From Apostichopus parvimensis (taxonomy: Eukaryota; Echinodermata; Holothuroidea; Aspidochirotida; Stichopodidae), in assembly GCA_000934455.1 (NCBI GenBank), contig KN888572.1, positions 24,509-62,442 of the forward strand: a DNA stretch of 37,934 bases. The letters are read 5' to 3'. The notes beneath the pieces were generated by a model. The model was not told the DNA's origin and made no database searches. It saw only the letters and a program-made list of their open reading frames with translations. Of the stretch, positions 27,875-37,934 are shown in pieces. The first letter of the stretch is position 1. The number at the start of each line of letters is the position of its first letter. A program made the translations under genes and the position numbers.

Positions 27875-29062
27875 GTTAGTAAACCTTTAGTTCAGATTAT
27901 CACAATTATTTTACTATCTCATCCCCCTCCCCCCTCCCCTCACTATCAACTCAACCTAAAGTCGAAACCGAACCGTTGATTTATTTGACAGAGATTGTCA
28001 GTATTGGAAGAAACTGTGACCCTAAGTAGTTAGCTCGACTTTCTCTTTATATTTTCCTGTTTTAATTTTCTTTAGTAATATATAAATGGGAGGGGGTGAT
28101 CTTTCGCAGCTTTATTTTATTTCTTATGCAATCCAAAGGAGAAAATGTATTGCTATTGCGTTATCGAACCAATAATACTTTCATATGACAGATTTATCAT
28201 CAATTTATAATCATTATAATTGAACGATTACTTTGTACCTTATATTATACAATATGAGTTTGATATAGAAGGAGTACACGGAATGGAATATATGGGATCC
28301 CCAAGATAAAACGTAGACTAGATTTATGTTGTCAGGTTCTAGGACTATCATTATAAACATAGGCGTAGGAGGCGGGGGGCTGCAGCCCCCCAACCAAAAT
28401 TTTTGGTGAAAATTCGGGCAATATGCTGAGAATTTTTCGGGCACCTACTGAAAGAAGAATAATTTGCAATGTGTTTTTCAATGGTTAAACTGATATTATA
28501 ATTATCATTATTGTTGTAACTACTTCCTCAATAATTCTAACCAATATGGAAGGGTAATAACACGGAAAATGATTGTATGTTATTGGCGTGTGATGTCCTA
28601 ACCGATGAATGCCTACATGATATGCACATTAGCATGTTTTGGTTATATTTTTCGGGCAAGTCGTTACAGCCTCCCCAAATCAAATTAGGCTCATACGCCT
28701 ATGATTATAAACCTGGCATCCGCGGGTCTGGGTCCGGTGAAAAGTATTTAGGGTCCATGAAGGGAAATGGGGGTTCGTCTTCGGGGAGTCGGCGATAAAC
28801 ATGGGGTACAGAGAAGCCGGAATGACTCGTTCTTTGCTGTCTCTAGACGGGTCGGAGGATGAAAGAAAAGTTGAGAACCAAGGGTCTCTGAGACAGTTTG
28901 GATGAAGTTTCAAACTATATGATATGTATTGATAAATTAGTAAATTTCATTGTAAGATTCAAGTAAATTATTTTGCAAAGGGTTTAGGCTATCTAATTTA
29001 TTCAAGTGTGTTTATATATTTGGGGTTTGGGCGACGGAGGAATTAGAGGGGCTGAGGAGATC

Positions 29063-29447
29063 AGTGGCGTGCACAGGATTTCAAAGTTGGTGGGCCAAAT
29101 TCTAAATTTTACCCCGACTGAGTTAGGTATGTGTATGAATCTTTACGGAAGGTCGTAGGCAAGTAAAGGATTTAAAACTTGCGGGGGTGTTGCCCTGGGT
29201 CGTTGAAACCGGCTCCCGTGCAAGATATGGGGTTTTTTTTGGGGGGGGGGGTTCTCTTCCCCTTTCAAAACAAACTTGAAAATTTTACAAGTCAAAAAGT
29301 GCATATTCAAAGCATGTTTAGACTATAAATTAACTCTCTAAACGCATCCCTTTCTGCCCCCTTTGACCATGGCAGATAAGGTCTTGTGGCGGTCTACCCC
29401 CCCCCCCCTCCCCCTACATCACAACTCTGCTGTGCGCGCACGCTACT
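29063..29447. mobile_element. Possible degraded hAT-type element
   Basis: Left end CAGTGGCGTGCACAGG resembles the inverse of GTGCGCGCACGCTACTA at the right. The terminal match is imperfect and no target-site duplication is visible, so boundaries are uncertain. Confidence 0.35.
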
Positions 29448-29551
29448 AAGGAACATGTGCTGCGTTGCGCAATAGAGAATTCTTAACACTTTTTGTTCTA
29501 TTTCAAAACTTGGTAAGGCAAGTGCTTTGAGAAGAATCCATAAGCCATATT

Positions 29552-29596
29552 ATTTTCATCATCATCATCATCGTTATTTTCATCATCATCATTATT

Positions 29597-29662
<66 letters not shown>

Positions 29663-29750
29663 TTCATCATCATCATCTTCATCATCATCATCATCATCTT
29701 CATCATCATCATCATCATTATTATTATTATCATTATTATAATTATAAGAA
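29552..29750. repeat. ATC trinucleotide microsatellite
   Basis: About 190 bp of TCA/ATC repeats, broken by a few TTT and TTA variants and ending in ATT repeats. It explains the poly-His (plus) and poly-Met (minus) ORFs, which are not genes. Confidence 0.95.
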
Positions 29751-31673
29751 GAATGACTAACACGCGTGAAATTTTAATGGGTTCAGGAAGTTGGCTACAC
29801 ACGGCAACCCGCCCTCAGCTAGTTACTGTCATCAAGTGATGTGGATTACCATATACCCCTTTAAGTTTCATCAAACTACTACACGCTTATTAACCCCTTT
29901 GCACTCTTGATCTTTCCTGCGTTTATTATAAAGAAAACCATAAGAAGTTTGTTGACCTGCTTTTTCAGACGTTTGGGTTTGGGCCCGTAAATTGAGATAG
30001 AAAAACATAAGAAAATATAAGAAACAGGTGCTGTTTCTTCCTCACATGATTGGTTCATTTCGCGATAGATTTAATGAATATTGATGACATTCAAAAGTAG
30101 GTAATATTGAACCAATCAGTGGTCAAATGCCCTATCACATGTTAGCCCAAGCTTGCAACTTGTCGAGCAGTGTTTTTAGAGGCAAGGGAGTCTGGAAAGT
30201 TAACCGAATCAGCCAGAACTCATGATCATTAATGTTGCTGCCTTATGATTTATCAAATTGTCCTTAATCAGTGTCTTAATTAAAGTAATTTTACAAAGCT
30301 CCCATTAGACATTAATTGAGAGACCCAGAAAATCATGATCATGAAATCAACGAAACTACTTAAACTATTGGAGCTAGGCTTCTGTAAATAGCCTACCATG
30401 TAACTTTCCCCAGGGCGCGAAATAAGGGTCTTCATAGTGACACAGCCTCATTACATTACTGCAACCTATTTGCGTTCACTTGATCATCTTTCCTTCTACA
30501 CCAAAATGCAATGAAAATGCAGCTCATTTATAGTCTCACAGTTCATGTTCCAATTCAAATAGAGATCCGTTATACTGCCCCCTTATAATAGCCAAAATCT
30601 TTGTAAATATTGTACGGTTGCGCGTCGTGGTGGTATGTATGTGCGCAATAAACTATATATGGTTGCGCACATTATACTAGCGCATGTGCAGGAGTACAAA
30701 TATGATTTATTACATTGTATTCACGACAGATGACTTATCTCAATGATTGGCAACGTAATATTTTGTTTTTGATATCAACGATTTAATATCAACACTTTTA
30801 CCAACGCTCATAACACTTGTATAACAGATTACACCTATCGATCTGTTTTATACTTTGTTTTTTTTTAAAGCAGGTGTGAGTTGTTTAATCTGGCAACTTG
30901 TCAGTTTATCGCACGTACCGAAAGTTGCATGAGGTAGAAGAAATATTTCGATGCGTTTGTAGACAAACAGATGACACTGTTGTCACCTGAGGAAACCCAC
31001 TGTGCATGAAAAGTGAACTATGTGGTTCCGGTAATGAATCAACAATCAACTATGTGTAGTTGGGGTAAGAGGAGATGCCCCTTCACCCTACCCTCTCTTC
31101 CCGGGAACCCTCTCCAGCAATGTTGCAAAAGACCTCAAAAGTGAACATTTCCATAAATTGCAAGTGACCCTTTTTGTAACTAGAAGAATCCTTTTCCATT
31201 GTGTAGTTAAAAGTGCCCTATTGATATTTACCAAAATTGCCCATTTGTTGAAGAACTTTCTGAAGAAATAAATGTCATAAAATATACCCCTGTGTTGACA
31301 AAAAAAATAATAATAGTGGAACTACAGTGGAACAAATTGAAAAATCGTGGTTTTCCCTTAAATCAAAGTCACATGCGCCACTACCTCTCTACGTTTGTAT
31401 CCCCTCTCCCTCCTCCTCCTCCCACCCTCGATCGAGCCGTTTCCCACCGCCATAATTAGTATAGTGCCGTTTGGCGATTGTGTTTGTGATCATGTCCAAA
31501 GGTTTACCAAGTTTGCTTCGATTCACTTCCACGTTACTACCTCAAAGGAATATGAGGGCTGCGGTGTTATTGACATATAAGTTTTTTTCCCCTTTAAATT
31601 GTCTTTCTCTCCTATCACAGGTTCTTCATCTTTGGTAGTAATCTTATATTTTCGAGAGGAAAAGATTGAGAGG

Positions 31674-33173
31674 ATGACCATTACTCGAACGGTGAGGATG
31701 GCTATGTTAATACTTCTGCTTCTTTTACCAGCGATGTGTGGTTTCGCGGAGGAACAGACTGATGATGATGATGACGTTGATGTCATATACGATCATATTG
31801 CTGTAGATGAGCTAAGCTTCAACTTCAGCCGTGGACAAGACGCAATGTACATTTACGTTGACGACACCTTGGAGCTAAACATTACCATTAATAGCGAATT
31901 AGCACCCGGGATTATCGTGTTTCAAAGCTCAAATGAAAGAGTTTTCGAGGTAGATGATTCAGAAGGTATTGAAATAACATTAGAAACTAATTTTCCTCTC
32001 ACTATCACTGTGAGCATAACAGGAAAGTTCATCGGTATTGAGAAACTCCTAGGGATATACTATTCAAGAAAGGGGGGTGAAAAAATACAAATGATTAATT
32101 ACGTAATCAAAGTCAACCGTCTGCCCGTTTTCACGCAGTCTATCATGCAATACGTATTAATGTTTTGGATGATCTTTTCTTACATCACAATGGGCGCGAA
32201 ATCTGACATTTCAGTTATTAAAGAAAAACTCGCTCGTCCATGGGCCGTCCTAATAGGGATGACTTGCCAATTTTTGATCATGCCCTCTTTAGCATTTGGC
32301 CTATCCCATCTTTTCGTCCTTGACGATTCGGCTGCGGTGGGGCTCATAGTCGACGGTTCTTGTCCAGGTGGTTGGCTTAGCAACGCCTTCACTGTCCTTC
32401 TCGATTTGGACTTCGTTCTAAGTCTAACCATGACTTTTTGCTCAACTTTTATCGCACTTGGTATGATGCCTCTGAATCTGTTTCTTTACACTCGAAAGTT
32501 TACAGCAGAGAATGATCAACTGACAATACCCTATCTTGAATTGGCTATTCAACTATGCATGTTGATAATACCGGTTGGCATTGGTATCCTTATCGTCACA
32601 AAATTTCCCAAATTTAAGCTGATTTGTGATAAGATCCTGAAACCAGTGGCCACGGGACTCGTGGCTATAGGATTAGCAGTGACCCTTCCGTTCGATCACT
32701 ACTGTTTTCTTGCTGGTATTAATATCTATGCAGCGGCTATTACCTTACCCTTGATCGGCGGTATTCTGGGTCTCGCTCTCGCTAAGTTAGCGTGTCTGAC
32801 AAACCGAGCCGCTATTACCGTAGCCATAGAAACGGGAAGTCAAAACGCCCTTTTAGCGCTGACTATGGTGAAATTATTTTACCCTCTGCCAGAAGCTGAC
32901 TTGGTCTCTCGTATTCCTTTGCTAGTCGTGATTTTCACACTAATGGAAGGAATCATAATCACGTGTTTTTATTTATTCTATAAAAACGTTTATTTGGGTT
33001 ACCTGAAATCGGAAGATGTCAGCCCTATGACGTCAATAGATAAGAAGGCTGATGATGACAACGGAAATAAGGAGATGAGGATAAATACCATCGAGAAATC
33101 AGAAAAAGGAATACAGACAGAGAGAGAAGGCATCCGAAACCCTGTATTCCGAGAAGAAGAGGTTGCAGCCTAG
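31674..33173 (+). CDS. SLC10-family sodium/bile-acid cotransporter-like protein with signal peptide and N-terminal ectodomain
   Basis: A membrane carrier of the bile acid:sodium symporter (SLC10) fold; the substrate is not predictable. The 499-residue ORF is one exon after acceptor CTATCACAG at 31620; M1 at 31674 is the first ATG after it and starts a clear signal peptide (MLILLLLLPAMCGFA, cleavage near 25). Residues 26-150 form an acidic ectodomain with DDDDD near 30 and N-glycosylation sequons at N50 and N69. From about 155 hydrophobic segments follow. Hallmarks: ARPWAVLIGMTCQFLIMP (187-204), CPGGWLSNA (230-238), CSTFIALGMMPLNLFLYT (256-273) and ETGSQN (386-391), equivalent to ETGMQN of ASBT, whose Glu and Gln bind sodium. 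The tail (436-499) is charged. The long ectodomain recalls SLC10A3/SLC10A5 more than SLC10A1/A2. Confidence 0.9.
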   Translation: MTITRTVRMAMLILLLLLPAMCGFAEEQTDDDDDVDVIYDHIAVDELSFNFSRGQDAMYIYVDDTLELNITINSELAPGIIVFQSSNERVFEVDDSEGIEITLETNFPLTITVSITGKFIGIEKLLGIYYSRKGGEKIQMINYVIKVNRLPVFTQSIMQYVLMFWMIFSYITMGAKSDISVIKEKLARPWAVLIGMTCQFLIMPSLAFGLSHLFVLDDSAAVGLIVDGSCPGGWLSNAFTVLLDLDFVLSLTMTFCSTFIALGMMPLNLFLYTRKFTAENDQLTIPYLELAIQLCMLIIPVGIGILIVTKFPKFKLICDKILKPVATGLVAIGLAVTLPFDHYCFLAGINIYAAAITLPLIGGILGLALAKLACLTNRAAITVAIETGSQNALLALTMVKLFYPLPEADLVSRIPLLVVIFTLMEGIIITCFYLFYKNVYLGYLKSEDVSPMTSIDKKADDDNGNKEMRINTIEKSEKGIQTEREGIRNPVFREEEVAA

Positions 33174-33529
33174 TGCCTACTGAGACTGATGCGTATAGAT
33201 GCGTTCATATAAACTGTTAAAGTTCACGGTTTACAGTCTTGTTTGAGGCCTCCTCACATGACTAACCCCTGGTCATTGTTAACTTGTCACACCCACACAC
33301 CAAAGTGTGTACAATTCAAACAATCCCTCCTGGAGTACCACCACCTTTAAAACAAAACATGCTTAACCATGGTTAATATTTTCTGTTCATAGTTCGATAT
33401 GATCGTGAATTTGTTTTGTATCAGACATGTAAGCCTTTATCCTCGGAACAAAGGCAGTATGTTTAGTATAATATGTATTATGACGGTGGTTCACTTGAAC
33501 CCTGCTTTGGGATTCAACCCTTTTTGCTT

Positions 33530-33800
33530 GGTGATACCAATTTTCACCTCGATCGTCTTGGCGACCCATCGACGACGAATGTTGTGGCCAAGGAAATGGT
33601 CCTAAGGGGAGGAGATATATCCCTTCACATACGGCTTTTGTTTTACATGATTTTGGGTACTTTTGCCGTTCATGTTATATACTAAAACTTTTGCCAGAAA
33701 TAATTTATGTTCAAAATTTTCCTACGAAAATAACGGGATTTTTTTTCTCCCAATTTCTGGCGACACTCCAAAACATTTTGGCGACCCTTAAAAAAAGATT
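33530..33800. repeat. Dispersed repeat family B, copy 2
   Basis: Second copy of the repeat at 25395-25650, same orientation, containing TTTTCACCTCGATCGTCTTG, GGGGAGGAGATATATCCC and GGCGACACTCCAAAACATTT. It lies about 350 bp past the SLC10 stop. Confidence 0.55.
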
Positions 33801-35430
33801 GCTACCACAGTTTGAATAGTCGTAGACTTAGACAATGTTATAAATAACTAAAACAAAAAACCGCAAAGCAATCATTCAGATACAAACCTTTCCCTGAGCG
33901 AGTAAAAACTTTTAAACTACGACCTTCACCATTTTTTGTAGTTATTGCGTATTTGGCTTTCCATAAGAGGCACACATTCGCCGCGGGCATTAATGTGTGT
34001 TGTGGTTTTCTCTCTCACCCTACTATTATTACGCGGATGATAACTGACAATGTCAAATTTGTTTTCCTCAATGAACACCTGAAAGTAAGCTAACTGTCAC
34101 AAGGAACTTCAAATAATTATATCAACAATTATTTTCTTTAAAGATGTAGGACACGTACATTTGATGTTTATCTGTATAGACGCCGGAACATGAATCTTTC
34201 AGATCAGTTACTCTACCAATTTTATTCAATTTCTATGACAGTTTTTAAATGTTTTTTCCATATCTTATTGGTAGAAAACTAACATGAATGTATGAAAAGC
34301 ATTGCCCTCTCCGCCGAATTTCCCCCATCCCCCCAATTCCCCCCCCCCCCAATCAATCCTATGTGATTAACAACATCAGTACTTAATATTTCGGAGACAC
34401 TGTAGGGCAAATAACTAGACAATAACTCATTGAATTACACATGACGAGATCATGAAAGATTTAATCTTTGCAAATGTATGAAAACTTTCAATAGATATGA
34501 CATCAAAAACCTGTCAAATTATGTGAAATAATTAGAGCTTAACTTGCTAGTTGTAATTGCTCAGGTCAAAGGTCGAATCAACGCCTTTGGCAGTTTGTAT
34601 TTATTTTATGAAGGTTGCTGACAAAGAGTCACACTAGTGATATACAGCTGGGACGGTTTGGCTATATAGGCTTGTAGCTCGCGGCTATATCTAATCCATG
34701 AAAATAGAATTATTGAATTATTTTCTCTTAATTTTTTGAGTGTCATATAAATGTCAAAGGTCAACCATGGCATGACGGCTATTCGGTTGTCATCCACGAA
34801 ACAACTTTAATACAAACTGAAGTAGGTAAATTACAAACTCTCATGTTTACATTTCAAAGAAACAATATTGTTATCTGGTGTCCTCAAAGGGGTTACAGAA
34901 TTCCAATATTTTAGGGAGTTATACCTTCTCATTGTTATATGATCACGTTTTCACTTTAATGTTGTTGTTGTTGTTTTGTGTCGCACCCACCTCACCCCTC
35001 CCGACTCCTAGACATTCCCCCATGTACTGTGTCATTGATAATACCAGTTATCTAAATGGAGAAATCTCGTTACTGAAAACCGGAATGGAGTGTTATAACG
35101 AAGTTTTTCGTGTTTCTGTGTAATTAGATAAGTCATTTCGCACTTTGAAGTAATATATAAAACATCAATAACTTTCATATTAATCTGATTGTCAATAATA
35201 TTGACCTGCTTTTTGTTTAATTTTCAATCAATAAAAACTGAATATTTAATCTGCATCCAAAATTTTGTTTTTCGACTATTCAGTAAGATTCATTCTAGCC
35301 CCCTACCCCCCCCCCACCACAGACTTCCACGCTCAATCATCCACCACTTCTTACACATAAATAATAAAAATATGTATGTTAATACATATATATATCACAA
35401 TAATAATATTATATGCATGGCGTAAATATT
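33801..35430. other. AT-rich intergenic DNA, no gene recognised
   Basis: Several C-runs (34320-34350, 35300-35320) and no ORF with family resemblance. Confidence 0.6.
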
Positions 35431-35929
35431 ACATACAGCGGCTGCTGTGGCTTAATGTCGACTTTACATAGGATGGCAGCAGAAGATTATACAATTGGCA
35501 TATGTGGCTAGTGCCTAGCGGGCACTAGCACAAGGAGCCCCCAAGTCAAAGGGCCTCTGTTGACACGCATCCACATGAGTCTTTCTATTTTTGGGTTGTG
35601 CCGAAAGGGACCCCCCAAGTGTATGGTGTAATAGGGGTGTAAAATGCACTCTATGCTTGTTTTCCGTACAGGGAACAGGCTGTAGTAGCAAAGTGTGGTC
35701 AATGAAACAGTGCTGGTATGGATTCTAGAGTTTTGATATCCTAATGAATATATGAAAAGATCTGCTTAGACAGCTGGGTGGGGGGTGGCGGGGTTGGATA
35801 TAACATGAGGATGGGGGAGGGGAGGGGAGGTGAAATGAAGTGGTGCTGTTGCAGAACAAGTCAAAAGTGGCAATAAACAACCATTTGAGTTTGGTGGGCA
35901 ATTTATCAAACTGATCAGCAGCATCAAGA

Positions 35930-36075
35930 GCTGGATGGGGCCCCCATGGACAATTATGTCACCAGGCACCCCTTTTTGAACTTTAATTTTCTACCAAAGT
36001 ATATTATGAAAATGATATTACATTTCAGGAGCCCCTCCATTGAACTTGGGACCTCTATCATCCTGGACCTAACCC
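35930..36075. repeat. Dispersed repeat, copy B
   Basis: Partner of 19875-20045 (see there). It is flanked on the left by GGGGCCCCCATGG and on the right by a run of C at about 36072-36088. Confidence 0.5.
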
Positions 36076-36099
36076 CCCCCCCCCTCCCCTCGTCATGTC

Positions 36100-37604
36100 A
36101 CCTTCAAGGTTGGTTCCACTAAACAATGTTAACAAGAATGTACATAATTACTTCATTCAGTTCAAACAATTTGTTGCATGTATATAAGGCTCACCAGTAG
36201 TTCTATGCCTTTGTTTTCATCTTCCTTATTGAAGTGAAACTTAGTTAACCATGTTAAACTTGATAGTATTTTCGGAAATTTTATGATTGGATAGTCCAAT
36301 CAATTCAATGCATTAGGTTGCTTCAAGGTATGTTCACTTAAAAGGAGTCATTGATACGTACATGGGGGTGTACATATGGGTGAAGGAAGGCAACGAGAAT
36401 CCACAATTGTCTGTTTGAGAGAGGGGTTATGATGAAAATATACTGAAAATAAACCCTGTAAAACTGGAGAGATATCTGTGTTTGCTTCTGTTCTGTATTT
36501 ACAACACTATGACTTCAATAATCAGCAAAGTACATATATGGGTGATTCTTACTGACTCCACATAAGTCCCTAAACTTGTGTACCATAAAAAAAAGAAAAA
36601 AAGACTAACATTGAGGATCGACCCCCACCTCCCCAACAATCCAATATCTTGACAAAATCTATCAGTAACATCTCTATTGCTACATCACCTTTGATCCTAT
36701 GTCAATCTTTCGAAAAGAATTGCAGACATGAAAATATTTTTCAGCCACAAAGAAGTGATATTTACATATTCGATCTAATTGAATATAGAAGACCCAGCAA
36801 CTTAAAGCTATGGCTGACTATTTTCTTGTTTTATGCTTTTTGTTCTATTGAAATATGAAACCTTTCTTGGGGGGAAGATGATGCATTTGTGTCACTAACG
36901 ACAGACCTACTGGAAAAATGAAAACTTTGCTAACTGATCCCTACCACTCCTGACCCCCTTGCATTATTACATTATAGCAATCAATATGGTACTTACTGGT
37001 GTTACACACCACCTCACCCCCACCCCCTTCACCACCCTCCACCTACCAATACACTTCTATAGAAATCACAACATGAGATACTACGTACAGTGTCCACGAT
37101 GTCTCTTCTCAACCAAACCATCTTCAAGCAGCGAGTGAATAACTTTTCTCAAAACCCATTCTCGTCGTGAGTAACGATAACATTGTTCCTATATGGGCAG
37201 AGGGGCGGAACATGCAATGATGACATACACTGCAATCTGTGATCAATACATTATGTTGACTGGTTCCATGTTTCTTAACAAAGCAGGCCAACTGTATATG
37301 CCTGTGACATATCTCTTCCCGTTGTCACATCACGTAAAGACCAGATGACATCTCTTCCACCTGAACTGACCTTACGAAGGCCTTTCCCCCTTATTATGCA
37401 GTCGGTCAATGGTGTTGGTCTGCATCACAGAGACTTGCTATCCTAGAGAAGGTATTGATTTGACCATGAACACATGGTGACTAGTCACAACTCTGGTTGT
37501 GACAATTCAAGTCCAACTTTCTTCAAAGTACCACCAAATTCAATTTCTTTACTCCAGCAATAGGGTTTCAGCTTGAATCTGTCCCCCTGATTTGGTCATT
37601 GTGA
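36100..37604. other. Region downstream of CWC15, including its 3' UTR
   Basis: The part next to 37604 must hold the CWC15 3' UTR on the minus strand. I did not find an AATAAA or ATTAAA on that strand, so its end is not placed. No other gene recognised. Confidence 0.5.
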
Positions 37605-37731
37605 TCACTTGATGTATTTTGTCAAGAATCTTTTGTGGAATTCTGATCGTAGCGTATCATTGATGAATCTCTTCTCCAACTTGTCTTCCTCTCCTTTTGC
37701 ACAATTCTTGAAGACGACATCTTCATCCCAC
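37605..37731 (-). CDS. CWC15: CWC15 last coding exon (partial gene, continues beyond the right edge)
   Basis: CWC15 is a small component of the PRP19-associated spliceosome. The exon follows acceptor TTATCAG, begins with one base of a split codon and encodes 41 residues ending in TGA at 37607-37605: [20 protein letters not shown] then [20 protein letters not shown] and K. It closely matches the C terminus I recall for human CWC15 ([31 protein letters not shown]). The family is highly conserved, so even this fragment is diagnostic. The earlier exons lie past the window; 37732-37934 is intron. Confidence 0.95.
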
Positions 37732-37934
37732 CTGATAAAAAACAAGATAACAGACTTATATATCTGACATATCGAATATGACAGTCACTCTCCTGAGATG
37801 TTGTGGTAGATACCAAATTCATTGTCAATAAGATATATGTCAAAACAATTCAATGTAGACAATATGAAACATATAAACTTCCACAAAGTGTTAGACATGG
37901 TGTGTAGATAAAGCAGCCTACAGGCAACTAACCT

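Larger units (their letters stand above)
27875..31620. other. Long region upstream of the SLC10 coding exon (probable 3.7-kb intron)
   Basis: Contains a palindrome GGGGGGCTGCAGCCCCCC at 28374-28391 beside CATAGGCGTAGGAGG (a common transposon-end style), a possible degraded hAT element at about 29063-29447, and a large ATC microsatellite at 29552-29740. The right end is a strong acceptor with a pyrimidine tract (31582-31620). No coding exon recognised. Confidence 0.5.

Noticed and set aside
29527-29802. Poly-His and poly-Met ORFs
   Set aside because: They are translations of the ATC microsatellite with no flanking coding signal.
31599-31673. In-frame ATG at 31599 as SLC10 start
   Set aside because: It lies inside the pyrimidine tract just before the acceptor CAG at 31618-31620, and the ATG at 31674 directly begins a proper signal peptide.

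Overview
This is nuclear DNA from an animal. Genes are split by GT-AG introns, the sequence is AT-rich, introns and intergenic DNA are full of small transposons and simple repeats, and one run of 50 Ns marks an assembly gap. Four protein genes were rebuilt by joining exons on splice sites and reading phase. All resemble animal families: ZC3H13, TMEM126, an SLC10 transporter and CWC15. The repeat style (hAT MITEs ending CAGTGGCG, a Penelope-like GIY-YIG remnant) and about 1% divergence between two apparent haplotypes fit a marine invertebrate. An invertebrate deuterostome such as an echinoderm is my guess, not a demonstrated assignment.

Layout. 1-8300: no host gene; a Penelope-like element 3' end (about 905-1590), a complete hAT MITE with an 8-bp target-site duplication (4206-4542), and two copies of a foldback MITE (about 6710-6905, 7312-7530). 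8300-20590, minus strand: a complete 13-exon ZC3H13 gene encoding 1,285 residues, the CCCH zinc-finger subunit of the m6A writer-associated (MACOM) complex. Its fourth and fifth coding exons occur twice on either side of the N gap, most simply because overlapping contig ends from two haplotypes were not merged. The donor of exon 4 has expanded into a minisatellite of 7-8 splice donors. 20590-23400: the head-to-head gap between ZC3H13 and the next gene, occupied by nested hAT-type elements. 23400-25270, plus strand: a TMEM126A/B homologue (213 residues, three coding exons), a mitochondrial inner-membrane complex I assembly factor family. 25400-27600: repeats and no firm gene. 27610-33173, plus strand: a probable promoter and noncoding first exon, then a 3.7-kb intron and one coding exon for a 499-residue SLC10-family transporter with a signal peptide and an extracellular N-terminal domain. 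33180-37600: dispersed repeats and AT-rich DNA. 37605-37731, minus strand: the last coding exon of the spliceosomal protein CWC15; the rest lies beyond the right edge.

The genes do not form a pathway. Two act on RNA (ZC3H13 in m6A deposition, CWC15 in the spliceosome), one in mitochondria and one at a membrane. I see no bacterial-type system, CRISPR array, rRNA or tRNA. The most unusual structure is the splice-donor minisatellite in ZC3H13; the most consequential for users is the duplicated exon pair at the gap.
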